Positions 43,704-52,525 are shown, counted from the first letter of the stretch. The stretch is DNA of 64,000 bases from Arcobacteraceae bacterium (GCA_021107755.1 JAIOSF010000026.1:107159-171158), one strand, 5' to 3'. Notes: a model not told the origin generated them from the letters alone. Made by a program: numbers and translations.

Positions 43704-44689
43704 TGACTACTCAAAACAATATCTTAATTTATCAAAACGAACAAGGAAATATCAAAGTTGATGTAAAGTTTGAAGATGAATCTATTTGGCTTAGTCAAAA
43801 ACAACTGGCAGTTATTTTTGGAAAAAGTGTAAAAACTATTAATGAGCATATTCAAAATATTTTTAAAGAGGAAGAGTTAGTTGAAGATTCAGTTATCCGG
43901 AATTACCGGATAACTGCTAATGATAGTAAAACCTATGATGTGCTACATTATAACCTCGATATGATTATAGCTTTAGGCTTTAGAGTGCGTTCAAATACAG
44001 GTACAAATTTTCGTATCTGGGCAAATACAAAGTTAAAAGAGTACATCACAAAAGGTTTTGTACTTGATGATGATAGATTTAAAAATGGTAAGCAAATGAG
44101 TTATTTTGATGAGCTTCAAAAACGACTTAGAGATATACGAATATCAGAAAAGTTTTTCTATCAAAAAATAAAAGATATTTATATGACAAGTATTGATTAT
44201 GACCCAAAAGATGAAAAAACAATAGAGTTTTTTAAAATAGTACAGAGCAAACTATTATGGGCTATTTCTAGCCGAACAGCAGCAGAACTAATACATAATA
44301 GAGTAGATATAACTAAACCACTTTTAGGGATGCAATCATTTGATAAAGAGAGTAAAAATATCACTAAAAAAGATGTAAGTATTGCAAAAAATTATCTAAA
44401 TGAAGAGGAGATAAAACTTCTTGGACTTTTAGTAGAACAGTACTTAGCATTTGCAGAAACTATGGCATCTCAACAAACTCCTATGTATATGCAAGATTGG
44501 ATTGCTAGACTTGATATGATTTTAACGATGAATGGAAGAGAACTTTTAGATAATGCCGGTAAAATATCTCATCAAATAGCAAAAGAAAAAAGTGAATTAG
44601 AATATCAAAAATATAAAGAGCAAAAAAAAGAGATACAAAAGATTCAAAGTATAAAAGAACTTGAAGAAGATATTAAGTATTTAAAATAA
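43703..44689 (+). CDS. rhuM: RhuM-family protein linked to the hsd locus
   Basis: 328 residues, with the full RhuM layout: a winged-helix-like N-terminus (IWLSQKQLAVIFGKSVKTINEHIQ), then YDVLHYNLDMIIALGFRVRS and GTNFRIWANTKLKEYI, and a charged C-terminal helix. RhuM is named after a Salmonella virulence-island gene, but homologues are far more common beside type I restriction genes, as here; their role is unknown and DNA binding is likely. It starts at the last base of hsdR with a GTG. A 27-bp palindrome lies inside it. It is the last gene of the island before smpB. Confidence 0.87.
   Translation: MTTQNNILIYQNEQGNIKVDVKFEDESIWLSQKQLAVIFGKSVKTINEHIQNIFKEEELVEDSVIRNYRITANDSKTYDVLHYNLDMIIALGFRVRSNTGTNFRIWANTKLKEYITKGFVLDDDRFKNGKQMSYFDELQKRLRDIRISEKFFYQKIKDIYMTSIDYDPKDEKTIEFFKIVQSKLLWAISSRTAAELIHNRVDITKPLLGMQSFDKESKNITKKDVSIAKNYLNEEEIKLLGLLVEQYLAFAETMASQQTPMYMQDWIARLDMILTMNGRELLDNAGKISHQIAKEKSELEYQKYKEQKKEIQKIQSIKELEEDIKYLK
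43890..43916. repeat. 27-bp palindrome inside rhuM
   Basis: CAGTTATCCGG (43890-43900) and CCGGATAACTG (43906-43916) are perfect complements around AATTA. The arms match those in the Bro-N-like gene (30975-30999) at eight of ten positions, with the same 5-nt loop. Confidence 0.85.
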
Positions 44690-44716
44690 GTTAAAAGAAT
44701 CATAAAATAACTGTGA

Positions 44717-44722
44717 TATAAT
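44717..44722 (+). promoter_or_regulatory. smpB -10 box
   Basis: TATAAT with an upstream TG (TGTGATATAAT). It lies 31 nt before the smpB start, leaving a short leader with AAGGAAAG as ribosome site. smpB thus has its own promoter and does not depend on the island. Confidence 0.6.
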
Positions 44723-44747
44723 TCCACAATAGTAAGGAAAGAACCCA

Positions 44748-45230
44748 TTGGCAAAAAAAGATAAAAACAAATCAAAACCACGAGAATTTTTAAATAAAAA
44801 AGTATTTCATGATTATGAAGTAAGTGATGTGATAGAAGTAGGGCTTGTACTTCAAGGTAGTGAAGTGAAGTCTATCCGTGATGGTAGAGTGAATTTAAAA
44901 GATGCTTTTGTGCGTATTATCAAAAATGAGATGTTTATTTTAAATATGCATATAGGAGCTTTAGAAACTACACATACTACTTATAGACCAGCTGAAAATA
45001 GAGATAGAAAAATTTTACTTCATAGAAAACAGTTGAATAAATTTTTTGAAAAAGTAACTAAAGATGGCTATACTATTGTTGTAACAAAGATGTATTTCAA
45101 TGCTAAAAATATGGTAAAACTCAATATCGGTATAGGAAAAGGGAAGAAGCTTCATGATAAGCGACAAGATTTAAAAGAGAAAGATATGAAACGAAGTACA
45201 GATAGAATTTTAAAAGCGTGGAATAGATAA
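44748..45230 (+). CDS. smpB: SsrA-binding protein SmpB
   Basis: 160 residues. [40 protein letters not shown] (in parts) and the C-terminal [14 protein letters not shown] helix are diagnostic. It loads tmRNA on stalled ribosomes. The start is TTG at 44748, after AAGGAAAG; no ATG is possible close by. The start of tyrA overlaps its last base. In C. jejuni, as I recall, smpB directly follows ispE. Confidence 0.95.
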   Translation: MAKKDKNKSKPREFLNKKVFHDYEVSDVIEVGLVLQGSEVKSIRDGRVNLKDAFVRIIKNEMFILNMHIGALETTHTTYRPAENRDRKILLHRKQLNKFFEKVTKDGYTIVVTKMYFNAKNMVKLNIGIGKGKKLHDKRQDLKEKDMKRSTDRILKAWNR

Positions 45231-46075
45231 TGGAACAATTTAAAAAACTAAAATTTGGAATCGTAGGGCTAGGACTTATGGGTGGGTCATTTGCTAAAGT
45301 TGTAAAGAAATATAATTTATCAACAGAAGTTGTTGGATATGACCACAATAAAGAGCATCAAAAACAAGCTTTAGAGTTAGGACTTGTTGAAAAAATTGTA
45401 CAACTTGATGAGTTGTTAGCTTGCGATATGATAGTACTTTGTATCCCTGTGGATGCGATAGTTGCTTTTATGCCAACATTGGAAAAAGTATCTTCAAATA
45501 CCACTATCATAGATTTTGGTAGTACAAAAAAGCTTATTGTAGATAATATCCCTCAATCTATTAAAAGAAGTTTTATACCCGCACACCCTATGACAGGAAC
45601 TGAAAAGTTTGGACCAAGTGCTGCTATAGATGGACTTTATGAGGGGAAAACTATCGTTTTATGTGATCTTGATAGTTGTGATGAACTTCATAGAACTCGA
45701 GTACTAGATATCTTTAATGCTATTGCTATGAGAATTGTACATATGGATTCAAGCACTCATGATATCCATGCGTGTTATATGTCTCATTTACCTCATGCTA
45801 TCTCTTTTTCTCTAGCAACTACAGTTATGAGTCACGAAGACCCACAAAATATTATCTCACTAGCTGCTGGGGGATTTAAAGATATGAGTCGAATAGCAAA
45901 ATCATCTCCAAATATGTGGACAGATATTTTTAGACAAAATAGAGAAAATCTTTTAAAATCAATAACTATCTATGAAAAGCAGATGGGACAAGTAAAACAG
46001 ATGCTCCAAGATGAAGATTATGACTCTATACATAAGTGGATGGAAAAAGCCAATACGCTACACGATATTTTATAA
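45230..46075 (+). CDS. tyrA: Prephenate dehydrogenase
   Basis: 281 residues. The Rossmann motif GIVGLGLMGGSFA (about 10-22), HPMTGTEKFGP (about 118-128) and the helical dimerisation domain are typical of bacterial TyrA. It oxidises prephenate to 4-hydroxyphenylpyruvate with NAD(P) in tyrosine synthesis. It overlaps the smpB stop by 1 nt and precedes two pilin-like genes. Confidence 0.92.
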   Translation: MEQFKKLKFGIVGLGLMGGSFAKVVKKYNLSTEVVGYDHNKEHQKQALELGLVEKIVQLDELLACDMIVLCIPVDAIVAFMPTLEKVSSNTTIIDFGSTKKLIVDNIPQSIKRSFIPAHPMTGTEKFGPSAAIDGLYEGKTIVLCDLDSCDELHRTRVLDIFNAIAMRIVHMDSSTHDIHACYMSHLPHAISFSLATTVMSHEDPQNIISLAAGGFKDMSRIAKSSPNMWTDIFRQNRENLLKSITIYEKQMGQVKQMLQDEDYDSIHKWMEKANTLHDIL

Positions 46076-46087
46076 GAAGTTTTTAGT

Positions 46088-46426
46088 TTGAAAAACTCTA
46101 TTGTGCTTTTGGAGTTGATATTTAGTATAGTTTTATTTTCTATTATCGCTTTGATTACTACAGATATAAGTTTTAATCTGTATAAAAAAAATAGTACAAA
46201 AACATATCAAACTTTTACAAATCTCAAACTGGAAACTACTAGATTGTTTTTAATAAAAAATGGTGTTTCAAATATCTCCTATAGTGATGATAGTTTGTAT
46301 TTTGGAAATGATTTGTTACTAGACAATATTTCACTCTATGAAACAATAACAAATGGTTTTATAACTACTATAGATATTTGTATAGATAAAAATAGTATTT
46401 GTCAACAATGGAAGATAAAAATATGA
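46088..46426 (+). CDS. Pseudopilin-like membrane protein
   Basis: 112 residues. A very short N-terminus leads straight into a hydrophobic helix with a Glu at residue 9 (VLLELIFSIVLFSIIALI), the layout of type IV pilin/type II secretion pseudopilins, whose Glu5 of the mature protein is conserved. The start TTG at 46088 has a weak AGAAG ribosome site. There is no clear prepilin-peptidase Gly before the helix, so processing is doubtful. It overlaps the next pilin-like gene (ATGA). Confidence 0.6.
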   Translation: MKNSIVLLELIFSIVLFSIIALITTDISFNLYKKNSTKTYQTFTNLKLETTRLFLIKNGVSNISYSDDSLYFGNDLLLDNISLYETITNGFITTIDICIDKNSICQQWKIKI

Positions 46427-46755
46427 AACAAAAAAGAGGTTTTGCACTTCTTATAACTATAATTTTAGTTGTAGTGATAAGTTATCTTTCTTATAGTATT
46501 GTACAAAGTAATATTTTTTCATCAAATCTCAATAAACTAAAATATCTTCACTTGCAAGCAAATATTCATCTTGATTTTATCAAAGAGTATATAGCAACAC
46601 ATACCCAAACACAAATAGATAATGTAACGCTTGATGATCAGAGATTTGAACTCTCAATAGTTTCACGAGATCAAAATACCACAATGGTGTATTATATCTA
46701 TTTAAAAACAGTTGATGATACTCCTATAAGATTAAGCGATAAAATTATAAAATAG
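46423..46755 (+). CDS. Pilin-like membrane protein
   Basis: 110 residues from the ATG at 46423, which overlaps the stop of the preceding gene; an upstream in-frame TTG is less likely. KQKRGFALLITIILVVVISYLSY is a prepilin-type leader and helix (Gly before the helix; shown only in part by RGFALLI), of the kind seen in minor pilins such as PilX or GspK. The rest is a small soluble domain. The pair may form part of a type II/IV-like assembly encoded elsewhere. Confidence 0.6.
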   Translation: MKQKRGFALLITIILVVVISYLSYSIVQSNIFSSNLNKLKYLHLQANIHLDFIKEYIATHTQTQIDNVTLDDQRFELSIVSRDQNTTMVYYIYLKTVDDTPIRLSDKIIK

Positions 46756-46781
46756 TATTAATTTAGAAAGAGGAAGTAACT

Positions 46782-47279
46782 ATGGATAGACTCTATGCAC
46801 CTTGGAGAACACAATATATATCAAAAGCAAAAAAATCCATAGAGGGGTGTGTCTTTTGTCATATTGTAGATAATAAAGATGATGATGAAAATCTTGGAGT
46901 TTTGTATAGAGATGAGGAGTTTTTTATAGTGATGAATAAGTATCCTTATAGTCCAGGTCATTTTATGATAATACCAAATGTTCATACAGCTAATTTAGAA
47001 GATTTGGATGAAAATGTTTTTGCGAAAATGTCATTGTATGCTCAAAAAGGTGTACGACTTTTAAAAGAGGTGCTCAATGCAAAAGGGGTAAATATAGGGA
47101 TGAATCTTGGAAGTGCAGGGGGAGCAGGGATTGCTGAACATATTCATCTGCATTTGGTTCCTAGATGGGTTGGTGATACAAACTTTATCACAACTATAGG
47201 AGATACTAGAGTATATAGCTCTGATATGAATGAAGTTTATAAGAAGTTAAAAGAGCACAGTGACAGTTACTTTAGATAA
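46782..47279 (+). CDS. HIT-family nucleotide hydrolase
   Basis: 165 residues. The histidine triad HIHLHLVPRW lies near residue 120, and CVFCHIV near residue 22 is a zinc-type Cys motif found in many HIT proteins. Similar proteins split Ap4A or AMP derivatives. It has its own ribosome site AGAGGAAG. The following gene overlaps its end by 20 nt. Confidence 0.9.
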   Translation: MDRLYAPWRTQYISKAKKSIEGCVFCHIVDNKDDDENLGVLYRDEEFFIVMNKYPYSPGHFMIIPNVHTANLEDLDENVFAKMSLYAQKGVRLLKEVLNAKGVNIGMNLGSAGGAGIAEHIHLHLVPRWVGDTNFITTIGDTRVYSSDMNEVYKKLKEHSDSYFR

Positions 47280-47952
47280 TCATAGTTTTGAACTCATACA
47301 CAGAACAAACAAAAAAATAAAACGGGTAAGTCTCTCATTAGAAAATAAAAATGAGATAATTGTGAAAACACCATTGAAGTTCAAATCACATATGATAAAA
47401 GAGGTGGTGTATGACCATAAAGATTGGATTTTACGAACTATAAATAAAGTACCACCTAAAAATAGTTTTGATTTTGTTTCAGGGGGAGTGGTCCCATTTT
47501 TAGGGAAAAATTATCCCATAGAGCTTAGAGAAGATGAGCGTATCAAAAATGTGAAATATACTTTTGAAAATGATACTTTTTTGGTACAGTACAATCAACA
47601 AAAGCAGTCTTATGAGGACTTTGTGGAGGGACTAAAGAAGTTTTATCAATACAATGCTATAAAGATAATAGATCCAATCTTTGATGAGTGGTGTTTTAAA
47701 ACTAAGCTTTACCCTCAAAATATTAGCTATCGATTTAATAAAGGGAGATGGGGAAGTTGCAGTTTTGAAAACAATATCTCTATAAATTATAAGCTTTTAC
47801 AGTTTGAGAAAAAAGCTATAGAGTATGTAGTTTTACATGAGTTGTGTCATATTGAGGAGAAAAATCACTCACAAAGATTTTGGAATCTGGTGAGTTTATA
47901 TATGCCTGATTATAAAGAGGTGGAAAAAACTTTAAAATCTAAGTTGTTTTAG
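47260..47952 (+). CDS. YgjP/M48-type metallopeptidase
   Basis: 230 residues. The zinc site HELCHIEEKNHSQRFW (about 193-208) has the HExxH-like HELCH and a third ligand further on, as in the YgjP (DUF45, SprT-like) family, and the preceding RWGSCS is typical. The start is GTG at 47260 inside the HIT gene; no later start fits. Function in bacteria is unclear. Confidence 0.85.
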   Translation: MTVTLDNHSFELIHRTNKKIKRVSLSLENKNEIIVKTPLKFKSHMIKEVVYDHKDWILRTINKVPPKNSFDFVSGGVVPFLGKNYPIELREDERIKNVKYTFENDTFLVQYNQQKQSYEDFVEGLKKFYQYNAIKIIDPIFDEWCFKTKLYPQNISYRFNKGRWGSCSFENNISINYKLLQFEKKAIEYVVLHELCHIEEKNHSQRFWNLVSLYMPDYKEVEKTLKSKLF

Positions 47953-47954
47953 TA

Positions 47955-48191
47955 TTACAGTATTTTTAAATCTTCTAGACTTGGAAGTTTTTCTATCTCT
48001 TCATTGATCTCTGCTTCAAAGTTTACTAGCTCTTGAGATTTTCTCAAATATGCTAAAAGTAGTTCAGCAGTACTGAGATTTTTTTCTGTTGTTAGAAACT
48101 TTTGAAGACCATTTTTGAGTTTGTCTTCAGGGTCTTCTCCTATATCTACAGTATAAGCTTCGTTGTTGATATGAAATGTGATATTTTTCAC
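47955..48191 (-). CDS. Small protein, possibly ZapA-like
   Basis: 78 residues. A short beta-rich N-terminus (ITFHINNEAYTVDIGED) and two helices (LSTAELLLAYLRKSQEL) resemble the layout of the FtsZ-ring protein ZapA. It lies 2 nt after a coiled-coil gene of ZapB type, and rodA is next upstream, which suits a cell-division role. The match is structural impression only. Confidence 0.45.
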   Translation of the reverse strand: MKNITFHINNEAYTVDIGEDPEDKLKNGLQKFLTTEKNLSTAELLLAYLRKSQELVNFEAEINEEIEKLPSLEDLKIL

Positions 48192-48193
48192 TT

Positions 48194-48382
48194 TTATTTA
48201 TCCTCTTGTCTTAGTCTACTGTTGATAGAGAGGATTAAGTCCTCACTTTTTCTTGTTAATATATCGTTTTTTTCTTGGAGTTGTTCTAGTTTGTATTTAA
48301 GTTGTCTATTCTCCTGTAGAAGAAAGTTGAACTCTTTTGTAACTTGTAAAACTTTGTTTTTTAATATATCAATTGTATTCAT
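48194..48382 (-). CDS. Short coiled-coil protein, possibly ZapB-like
   Basis: 62 residues, almost entirely one coiled coil (heptads through VTKEFNFLLQENRQLKYKLEQLQEKND, shown here in part as QENRQLKYKLEQLQEKND). Such short coiled coils next to a ZapA-like gene are typical of ZapB. It is followed 2 nt later by that gene. Function inferred from size and context. Confidence 0.55.
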   Translation of the reverse strand: MNTIDILKNKVLQVTKEFNFLLQENRQLKYKLEQLQEKNDILTRKSEDLILSINSRLRQEDK

Positions 48383-48430
48383 TTGGTTATTTTATCTAAA
48401 AAAACTTGAATTAAAGCATCTCTTTATTGC

Positions 48431-49540
48431 TTACATCTTTCTATTAAAACTATAGCCATCCATAAATCTAAAAGCGATTAGGTTTTCTAAAATAGCAAAA
48501 AGGACAACAAAGTTGATAAAAGAACTTCCTCCATAGCTAAATAAAGGCAAGGGTAAGCCCACAACCGGTGCAAACCCTATCACCATGAGGATATTAATAC
48601 TCATGTTTAAAAACAGCAGGAGGGCTAAGCCACTCGCAAATACACTAATAAGAAAATCTTTTTTAAAATGTTTATGGAGTAGTAGAAGATGGATAATAAT
48701 CAAAAGATATAAAAAAACCAATCCCACAGAACCTATAAAGCCATATCTCTCTACAAAAGAAGCAAAGATAAAATCACTTGTAGCAATAGGTAAAAACTTT
48801 AGCTGTGTTTGGGTTGCTTCATCTTTATCTTTTCCAATAAGACCCCCTGAACCAATAGCAATTAATGATTGCTTTACATGGTAACTAGGCTCCTCACTAA
48901 TAAAATCATGGATTCTTTTTTTCTGATAATCTTTGATTAAAGAGGTGTAAATAATTGGAGAACTAATACCAAGAATAAGTACAATTCCCGCAATAATTTT
49001 CCAATGAATACCAAGTAAAAACAATACCCCATAACCAACAAAAAGAAGTACAAGAGCGGTTCCTAAATCAGGTTCTTTTGCTATAAGGATAAATGGTAAT
49101 AAAATATAAAAACTAAAATATGCAAAATCTTTAAGCCCATAGCCATCTTTTGGTGGTGGTCTATTTGATACTAGAAAACCTATCATTAGTAGAAAAGCTG
49201 GTTTAAAAAGCTCTGATGGTTGTATAGTCATATTTATAATTGGAATCTCTATCCATCTTGTAGCACCAAGCTTTGTTACACCAGCAAACTCAACTAAAAG
49301 TAGTAAAATTATCCCAAACCAATAGATAAAGGGTATAAATCTAGTTAAGTTTCTAAAAGGGATTATAAACACTCCTATAAAAGCAATAAGAGAGAGGGAA
49401 AAATATATAAGTTGTTTTTGTGCAAGTACTTCATTTGTTTCTAAAATAAGATAGTGTGATAAAAATGCCAATGGCAGTATAAGTAAAATAAGTTCAAAGT
49501 TAAAATGTGAAATTATCCGTTTGTCAAAAAAATATACCAT
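48431..49540 (-). CDS. rodA: RodA peptidoglycan glycosyltransferase (SEDS family)
   Basis: 369 residues with about ten membrane helices. The SEDS motifs are present: KEPDLGTALVLL (about 153-164, Asp), the loop with IAIGSGGLIGKD (about 231-242) and PLFSYGGSSF near the C-terminus. It polymerises glycan strands for side-wall growth, with a class B penicillin-binding protein. Length and the C-terminus fit RodA/MrdB rather than FtsW. It is leftward, upstream of the ZapB/ZapA-like genes. Confidence 0.92.
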   Translation of the reverse strand: MVYFFDKRIISHFNFELILLILPLAFLSHYLILETNEVLAQKQLIYFSLSLIAFIGVFIIPFRNLTRFIPFIYWFGIILLLLVEFAGVTKLGATRWIEIPIINMTIQPSELFKPAFLLMIGFLVSNRPPPKDGYGLKDFAYFSFYILLPFILIAKEPDLGTALVLLFVGYGVLFLLGIHWKIIAGIVLILGISSPIIYTSLIKDYQKKRIHDFISEEPSYHVKQSLIAIGSGGLIGKDKDEATQTQLKFLPIATSDFIFASFVERYGFIGSVGLVFLYLLIIIHLLLLHKHFKKDFLISVFASGLALLLFLNMSINILMVIGFAPVVGLPLPLFSYGGSSFINFVVLFAILENLIAFRFMDGYSFNRKM

Positions 49541-49559
49541 TAAAAAATACTGTTACAAT

Positions 49560-50015
49560 TTAATTGAAAATTGAATCGATGCTTTCATTTTCTTTTATAA
49601 ACTCTATTGAACTTACTTTATTATTTTTAAATCTAATTATACTCAAATCTTTATTGTTTTGTGGAAAAACTGTATTTTCTTTATAAAGAAGCATAACTTT
49701 ATAATCAAATTTTTTCATTTTTGGTAAAGCAAAAAGCCAAGTTATAATTGATGGCATTTTATGAATATCAGATATGTAGACAATATTATTATTTTTTAAA
49801 AAGTGTTTTTCTTGTTTTTGTAGAAAATCATTTACTTTAGTTGAACTTTCTTTTGAAAATGAGACTATAACTGTTTGGTATTTTTCACTATTAATAGTAT
49901 GTAATTCATCAAATTGATCAGGAATACTAAATGGTGTAAGTGTATCTCCTATTTTTAAAATGTTTGCAAAACTTATTGTGGTAATAAAAGTTAAAATTAA
50001 TAATTTTTTAAGCAT
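49560..50015 (-). CDS. Exported thioredoxin-fold-like protein without CxxC
   Basis: 151 residues with a signal peptide (about 1-17). LKIGDTLTPFSIPDQFDELHTI is the usual opening of a TlpA/peroxiredoxin-like fold, but the redox Cys pair is absent (VIVSFSKESSTKV is at that place). It is likely a periplasmic structural or binding relative of redox proteins. It is 19 nt downstream of the rodA start region, on the same strand, so transcription may run on into rodA. Confidence 0.65.
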   Translation of the reverse strand: MLKKLLILTFITTISFANILKIGDTLTPFSIPDQFDELHTINSEKYQTVIVSFSKESSTKVNDFLQKQEKHFLKNNNIVYISDIHKMPSIITWLFALPKMKKFDYKVMLLYKENTVFPQNNKDLSIIRFKNNKVSSIEFIKENESIDSIFN

Positions 50016-50323
50016 AAATTTCCTTTGTAGTTTAAAGTTGAATGAAACAATACCATTTAATTTTATAATATCTGCTTTTGTAAAGATACTAGAAAGAATA
50101 TATAAAATTCATATTGTGTTCATATTTGAATATTATAATTTCACTAGACACATACATTGGCTATATTTAGGTAAGTAAGAATATTAACTAAAATCAATTA
50201 GAACACTTTCCTCTTGCACATTAATTACACTAACTAAAATAATTACAAAATATCAGATATAGCCTTGTAAGTGTCATGATAAATAAGTTATACTTACGAT
50301 ACAAGAGTTAAGGATACTAAAAT
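50016..50323. other. 308-nt divergent regulatory gap before the two-component system
   Basis: AT-rich, no ORF I support. Near the response-regulator start, CTTGTAAGT (about 50263-50271) and ACTTACGATACAAG (about 50293-50306) form an interrupted inverted repeat that could be an operator for the regulator. No clear -35/-10 pair stands out. Confidence 0.35.
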
Positions 50324-51001
50324 ATGAAAATATTGGTAGCAGAAGATGATATCAAAATCTCCTCATTTTTATCAAAAGGTTTAGCTGAAGAGAATTATAT
50401 CGTTGATTGTTGTTTCGATGGGGAAGAAGCTTTATATTTAATAGAAACAAACAGTTATGATTTAATAATTTTAGATTTAATGATACCTCTCATTGATGGG
50501 GTAAGTTTATGTAAAATAGTGCGAGAAAAAGATATCAAAATACCAATTATTATGCTTACGGCTAAAAGTTCAATAGAGGAAAAAGTTATAGGGCTTAATA
50601 GCGGTGCAAATGATTATATCTCAAAACCTTTCTCTTTTGATGAACTCATCGCACGAATAAAAGTACAATTAAGAGATGGTAAAGCTCTTACAAATATATT
50701 AAAAATAGATAATTTAAGACTTGATTGTGATAAAAAAGCTGTTACAAGAGGTGATAGAAGTATTACCTTGAGTTCAAAAGAGTATATACTTTTGGAGTAT
50801 CTTTTGATGAATCAAGGAAAAGTAGTAACAGAGGATATGATAAACAACTCTTTATGGAATATGGATAAGGAAACAGCTAGTAATATTATCAATGTATATA
50901 TCTATAGATTACGAAAAAAAATAGATAAAGAGAGTGATGTAAAACTTATCCATACTATTCGAGGGATGGGTTATAAAGTAAGTCAAAACAATGAATCTTA
51001 A
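50324..51001 (+). CDS. OmpR-family response regulator
   Basis: 225 residues. The receiver has the acidic pair in AEDD (7-9), phospho-acceptor D51 (LIILDLMIP), T79 and K101 (SKPFS). A winged-helix domain of OmpR type fills about 130-222 (SSKEYILLEYLL ... VYIYRLRKKID ... IRGMGYKV). The next gene, its kinase, starts 11 nt before the stop. Target genes are unknown. Confidence 0.93.
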   Translation: MKILVAEDDIKISSFLSKGLAEENYIVDCCFDGEEALYLIETNSYDLIILDLMIPLIDGVSLCKIVREKDIKIPIIMLTAKSSIEEKVIGLNSGANDYISKPFSFDELIARIKVQLRDGKALTNILKIDNLRLDCDKKAVTRGDRSITLSSKEYILLEYLLMNQGKVVTEDMINNSLWNMDKETASNIINVYIYRLRKKIDKESDVKLIHTIRGMGYKVSQNNES

Positions 51002-52310
51002 AAATATAAAAACTAGACTACTTTTTTATTACTCAGTTGTAATCACCCTTATACTATCAATTTTTTCCAGTATATTAATTATGCAGTTTTATAAACAAAA
51101 TATAAAAACTGTGGATAATCAACTTCTTACAATAATCAATGAGATAAACTACAATCAACACTTTTATACACCTTTTGATGATGAAGAGTTTTTAATCCAA
51201 AATTTTTCTGTGGTTGTGTATCACTATAAGAATAATAAATTTAATAAAATATCTTCAAATAACTCACAAATAGATATTAACAATCATGAGTATTTAGAAA
51301 TAGGTGAGATTCAACCATATACAACGAAAAATGAGATACGAGTGATACGGTATAGAAGTGATAAAGATAAAACTATCTATATAGAGGTTGCAACAACGCT
51401 AAAAGATAAAGTAGAACCAGCAATGGTACATCTAAAAAATATTTTAATTGTGCTTATCCCAATATTGTTATTTCTTTCAATTATATCTGGATATTTTATT
51501 ATTAAAAGTTCTTTGTATCCTGTAAAAAAAGCAATAAATGAGGTAAAAAAAATAGAGTCACATAATTTAGATAAGCGAATTACAACTCTAAGTAGTAATG
51601 ATGAGATAGAAGAGCTTATAACAACTTTTAATTTTATGCTGGATAAACTTGATGATTCTTTTTCAAAAATAAAAAGATTTTCAAATGATGTTTCCCATGA
51701 GTTAAAAACACCTCTTACAATTATAAGAGGAGAGATAGAGTTAGGTTTGAGAAAAGATAGAACAAATGAGGAATATAAAAATATACTCAAAAGTACATTA
51801 GAGGAGACAAAGTCTTTACAAGAGCTTATAAATAGTTTGCTTTTTTTATCAAAATCAAATAATAAAGAGATAGAACATCAGTTTACAGATGTTGAGTTAG
51901 ACGATATTATTACAGAAGTTATAGCCCAAAATAAAAAACTGATTGAGACAAAAAATATTAAGTTTTATTTTCATGATTTTGAAAATATCATCGTACAAGG
52001 GCATCCATTATTATTAAAAATATTAATTGGAAATATTATTCAAAACTCTTTAAAATATTCCCATAAAAACTCTATCATTGATATTTCACTTACAGTGACT
52101 CAACTTGTCATCAAAGATTATGGGATAGGGATAAAAGAGGATGATTTAAAAAATATTTTTGATAGGTTTTATAGAATTGATGATGCCAGAAGTGGAAGTG
52201 GCTATGGTCTTGGATTATCAATAGTAAAGTCAATTGCCAATATTCATAAATTTACATTAGAAGTAAAAAGTAAATATGAAGAATTTACCCAGTTTACTAT
52301 TAAATTTTAA
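50991..52310 (+). CDS. Sensor histidine kinase
   Basis: 439 residues. Two membrane helices (about 8-30 and 147-170) flank a periplasmic sensor domain of about 115 residues. Then come a HAMP domain, the H box FSNDVSHELKTPLTIIRGE (His near 238) and an ATPase domain with NIIQNSLKYS, DYGIGI, IFDRFYR and GYGLGLSIVK. It is the partner of the preceding response regulator. The signal is not evident. A 31-codon membrane ORF follows immediately. Confidence 0.93.
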   Translation: MNLKNIKTRLLFYYSVVITLILSIFSSILIMQFYKQNIKTVDNQLLTIINEINYNQHFYTPFDDEEFLIQNFSVVVYHYKNNKFNKISSNNSQIDINNHEYLEIGEIQPYTTKNEIRVIRYRSDKDKTIYIEVATTLKDKVEPAMVHLKNILIVLIPILLFLSIISGYFIIKSSLYPVKKAINEVKKIESHNLDKRITTLSSNDEIEELITTFNFMLDKLDDSFSKIKRFSNDVSHELKTPLTIIRGEIELGLRKDRTNEEYKNILKSTLEETKSLQELINSLLFLSKSNNKEIEHQFTDVELDDIITEVIAQNKKLIETKNIKFYFHDFENIIVQGHPLLLKILIGNIIQNSLKYSHKNSIIDISLTVTQLVIKDYGIGIKEDDLKNIFDRFYRIDDARSGSGYGLGLSIVKSIANIHKFTLEVKSKYEEFTQFTIKF

Positions 52311-52321
52311 AGGGGTAAATT

Positions 52322-52417
52322 TTGAAAAATAATAAAATGATTATTCTTTATGCTGTTTCAATAGTTTCTATCTATATTTTCTTATATGCAACAGTAGCAA
52401 TACCATCTTATAAATAA
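52322..52417 (+). CDS. 31-residue membrane microprotein after the histidine kinase
   Basis: TTG at 52322 to TAA at 52415-52417. An AAAGGGG ribosome site (52309-52315) stands 6 nt before the start and overlaps the kinase stop codon. The peptide has a Lys-rich start (MKNNK) and one membrane helix (MIILYAVSIVSIYIFLYA) with a short tail ending IPSYK. An internal ATG at 52337 is the alternative start. Small membrane proteins in kinase operons can modulate the kinase (MgrB is the known case, unrelated here). Too short for usual annotation. Confidence 0.65.
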   Translation: MKNNKMIILYAVSIVSIYIFLYATVAIPSYK

Positions 52418-52525
52418 TATACATTAATAATAATTATTAATATTCATAATTAAGTTAATTTATTATACAATCAAAAGTTTTTTATAATAAATAAAACAAA
52501 AAAATGATTTACATTAGGATATTTT

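Noticed and set aside
30285..44747. Prophage or integrative element reading of the whole island
   Set aside because: Bro-N-like and RhuM genes suggest phage links, but there are no integrase, capsid, terminase or tRNA attachment features, and the island ends show no matching repeats that I can see.
51377..51790. 137-codon minus-strand frame opposite the histidine kinase
   Set aside because: Antisense to conserved HAMP and H-box sequence; no independent support.
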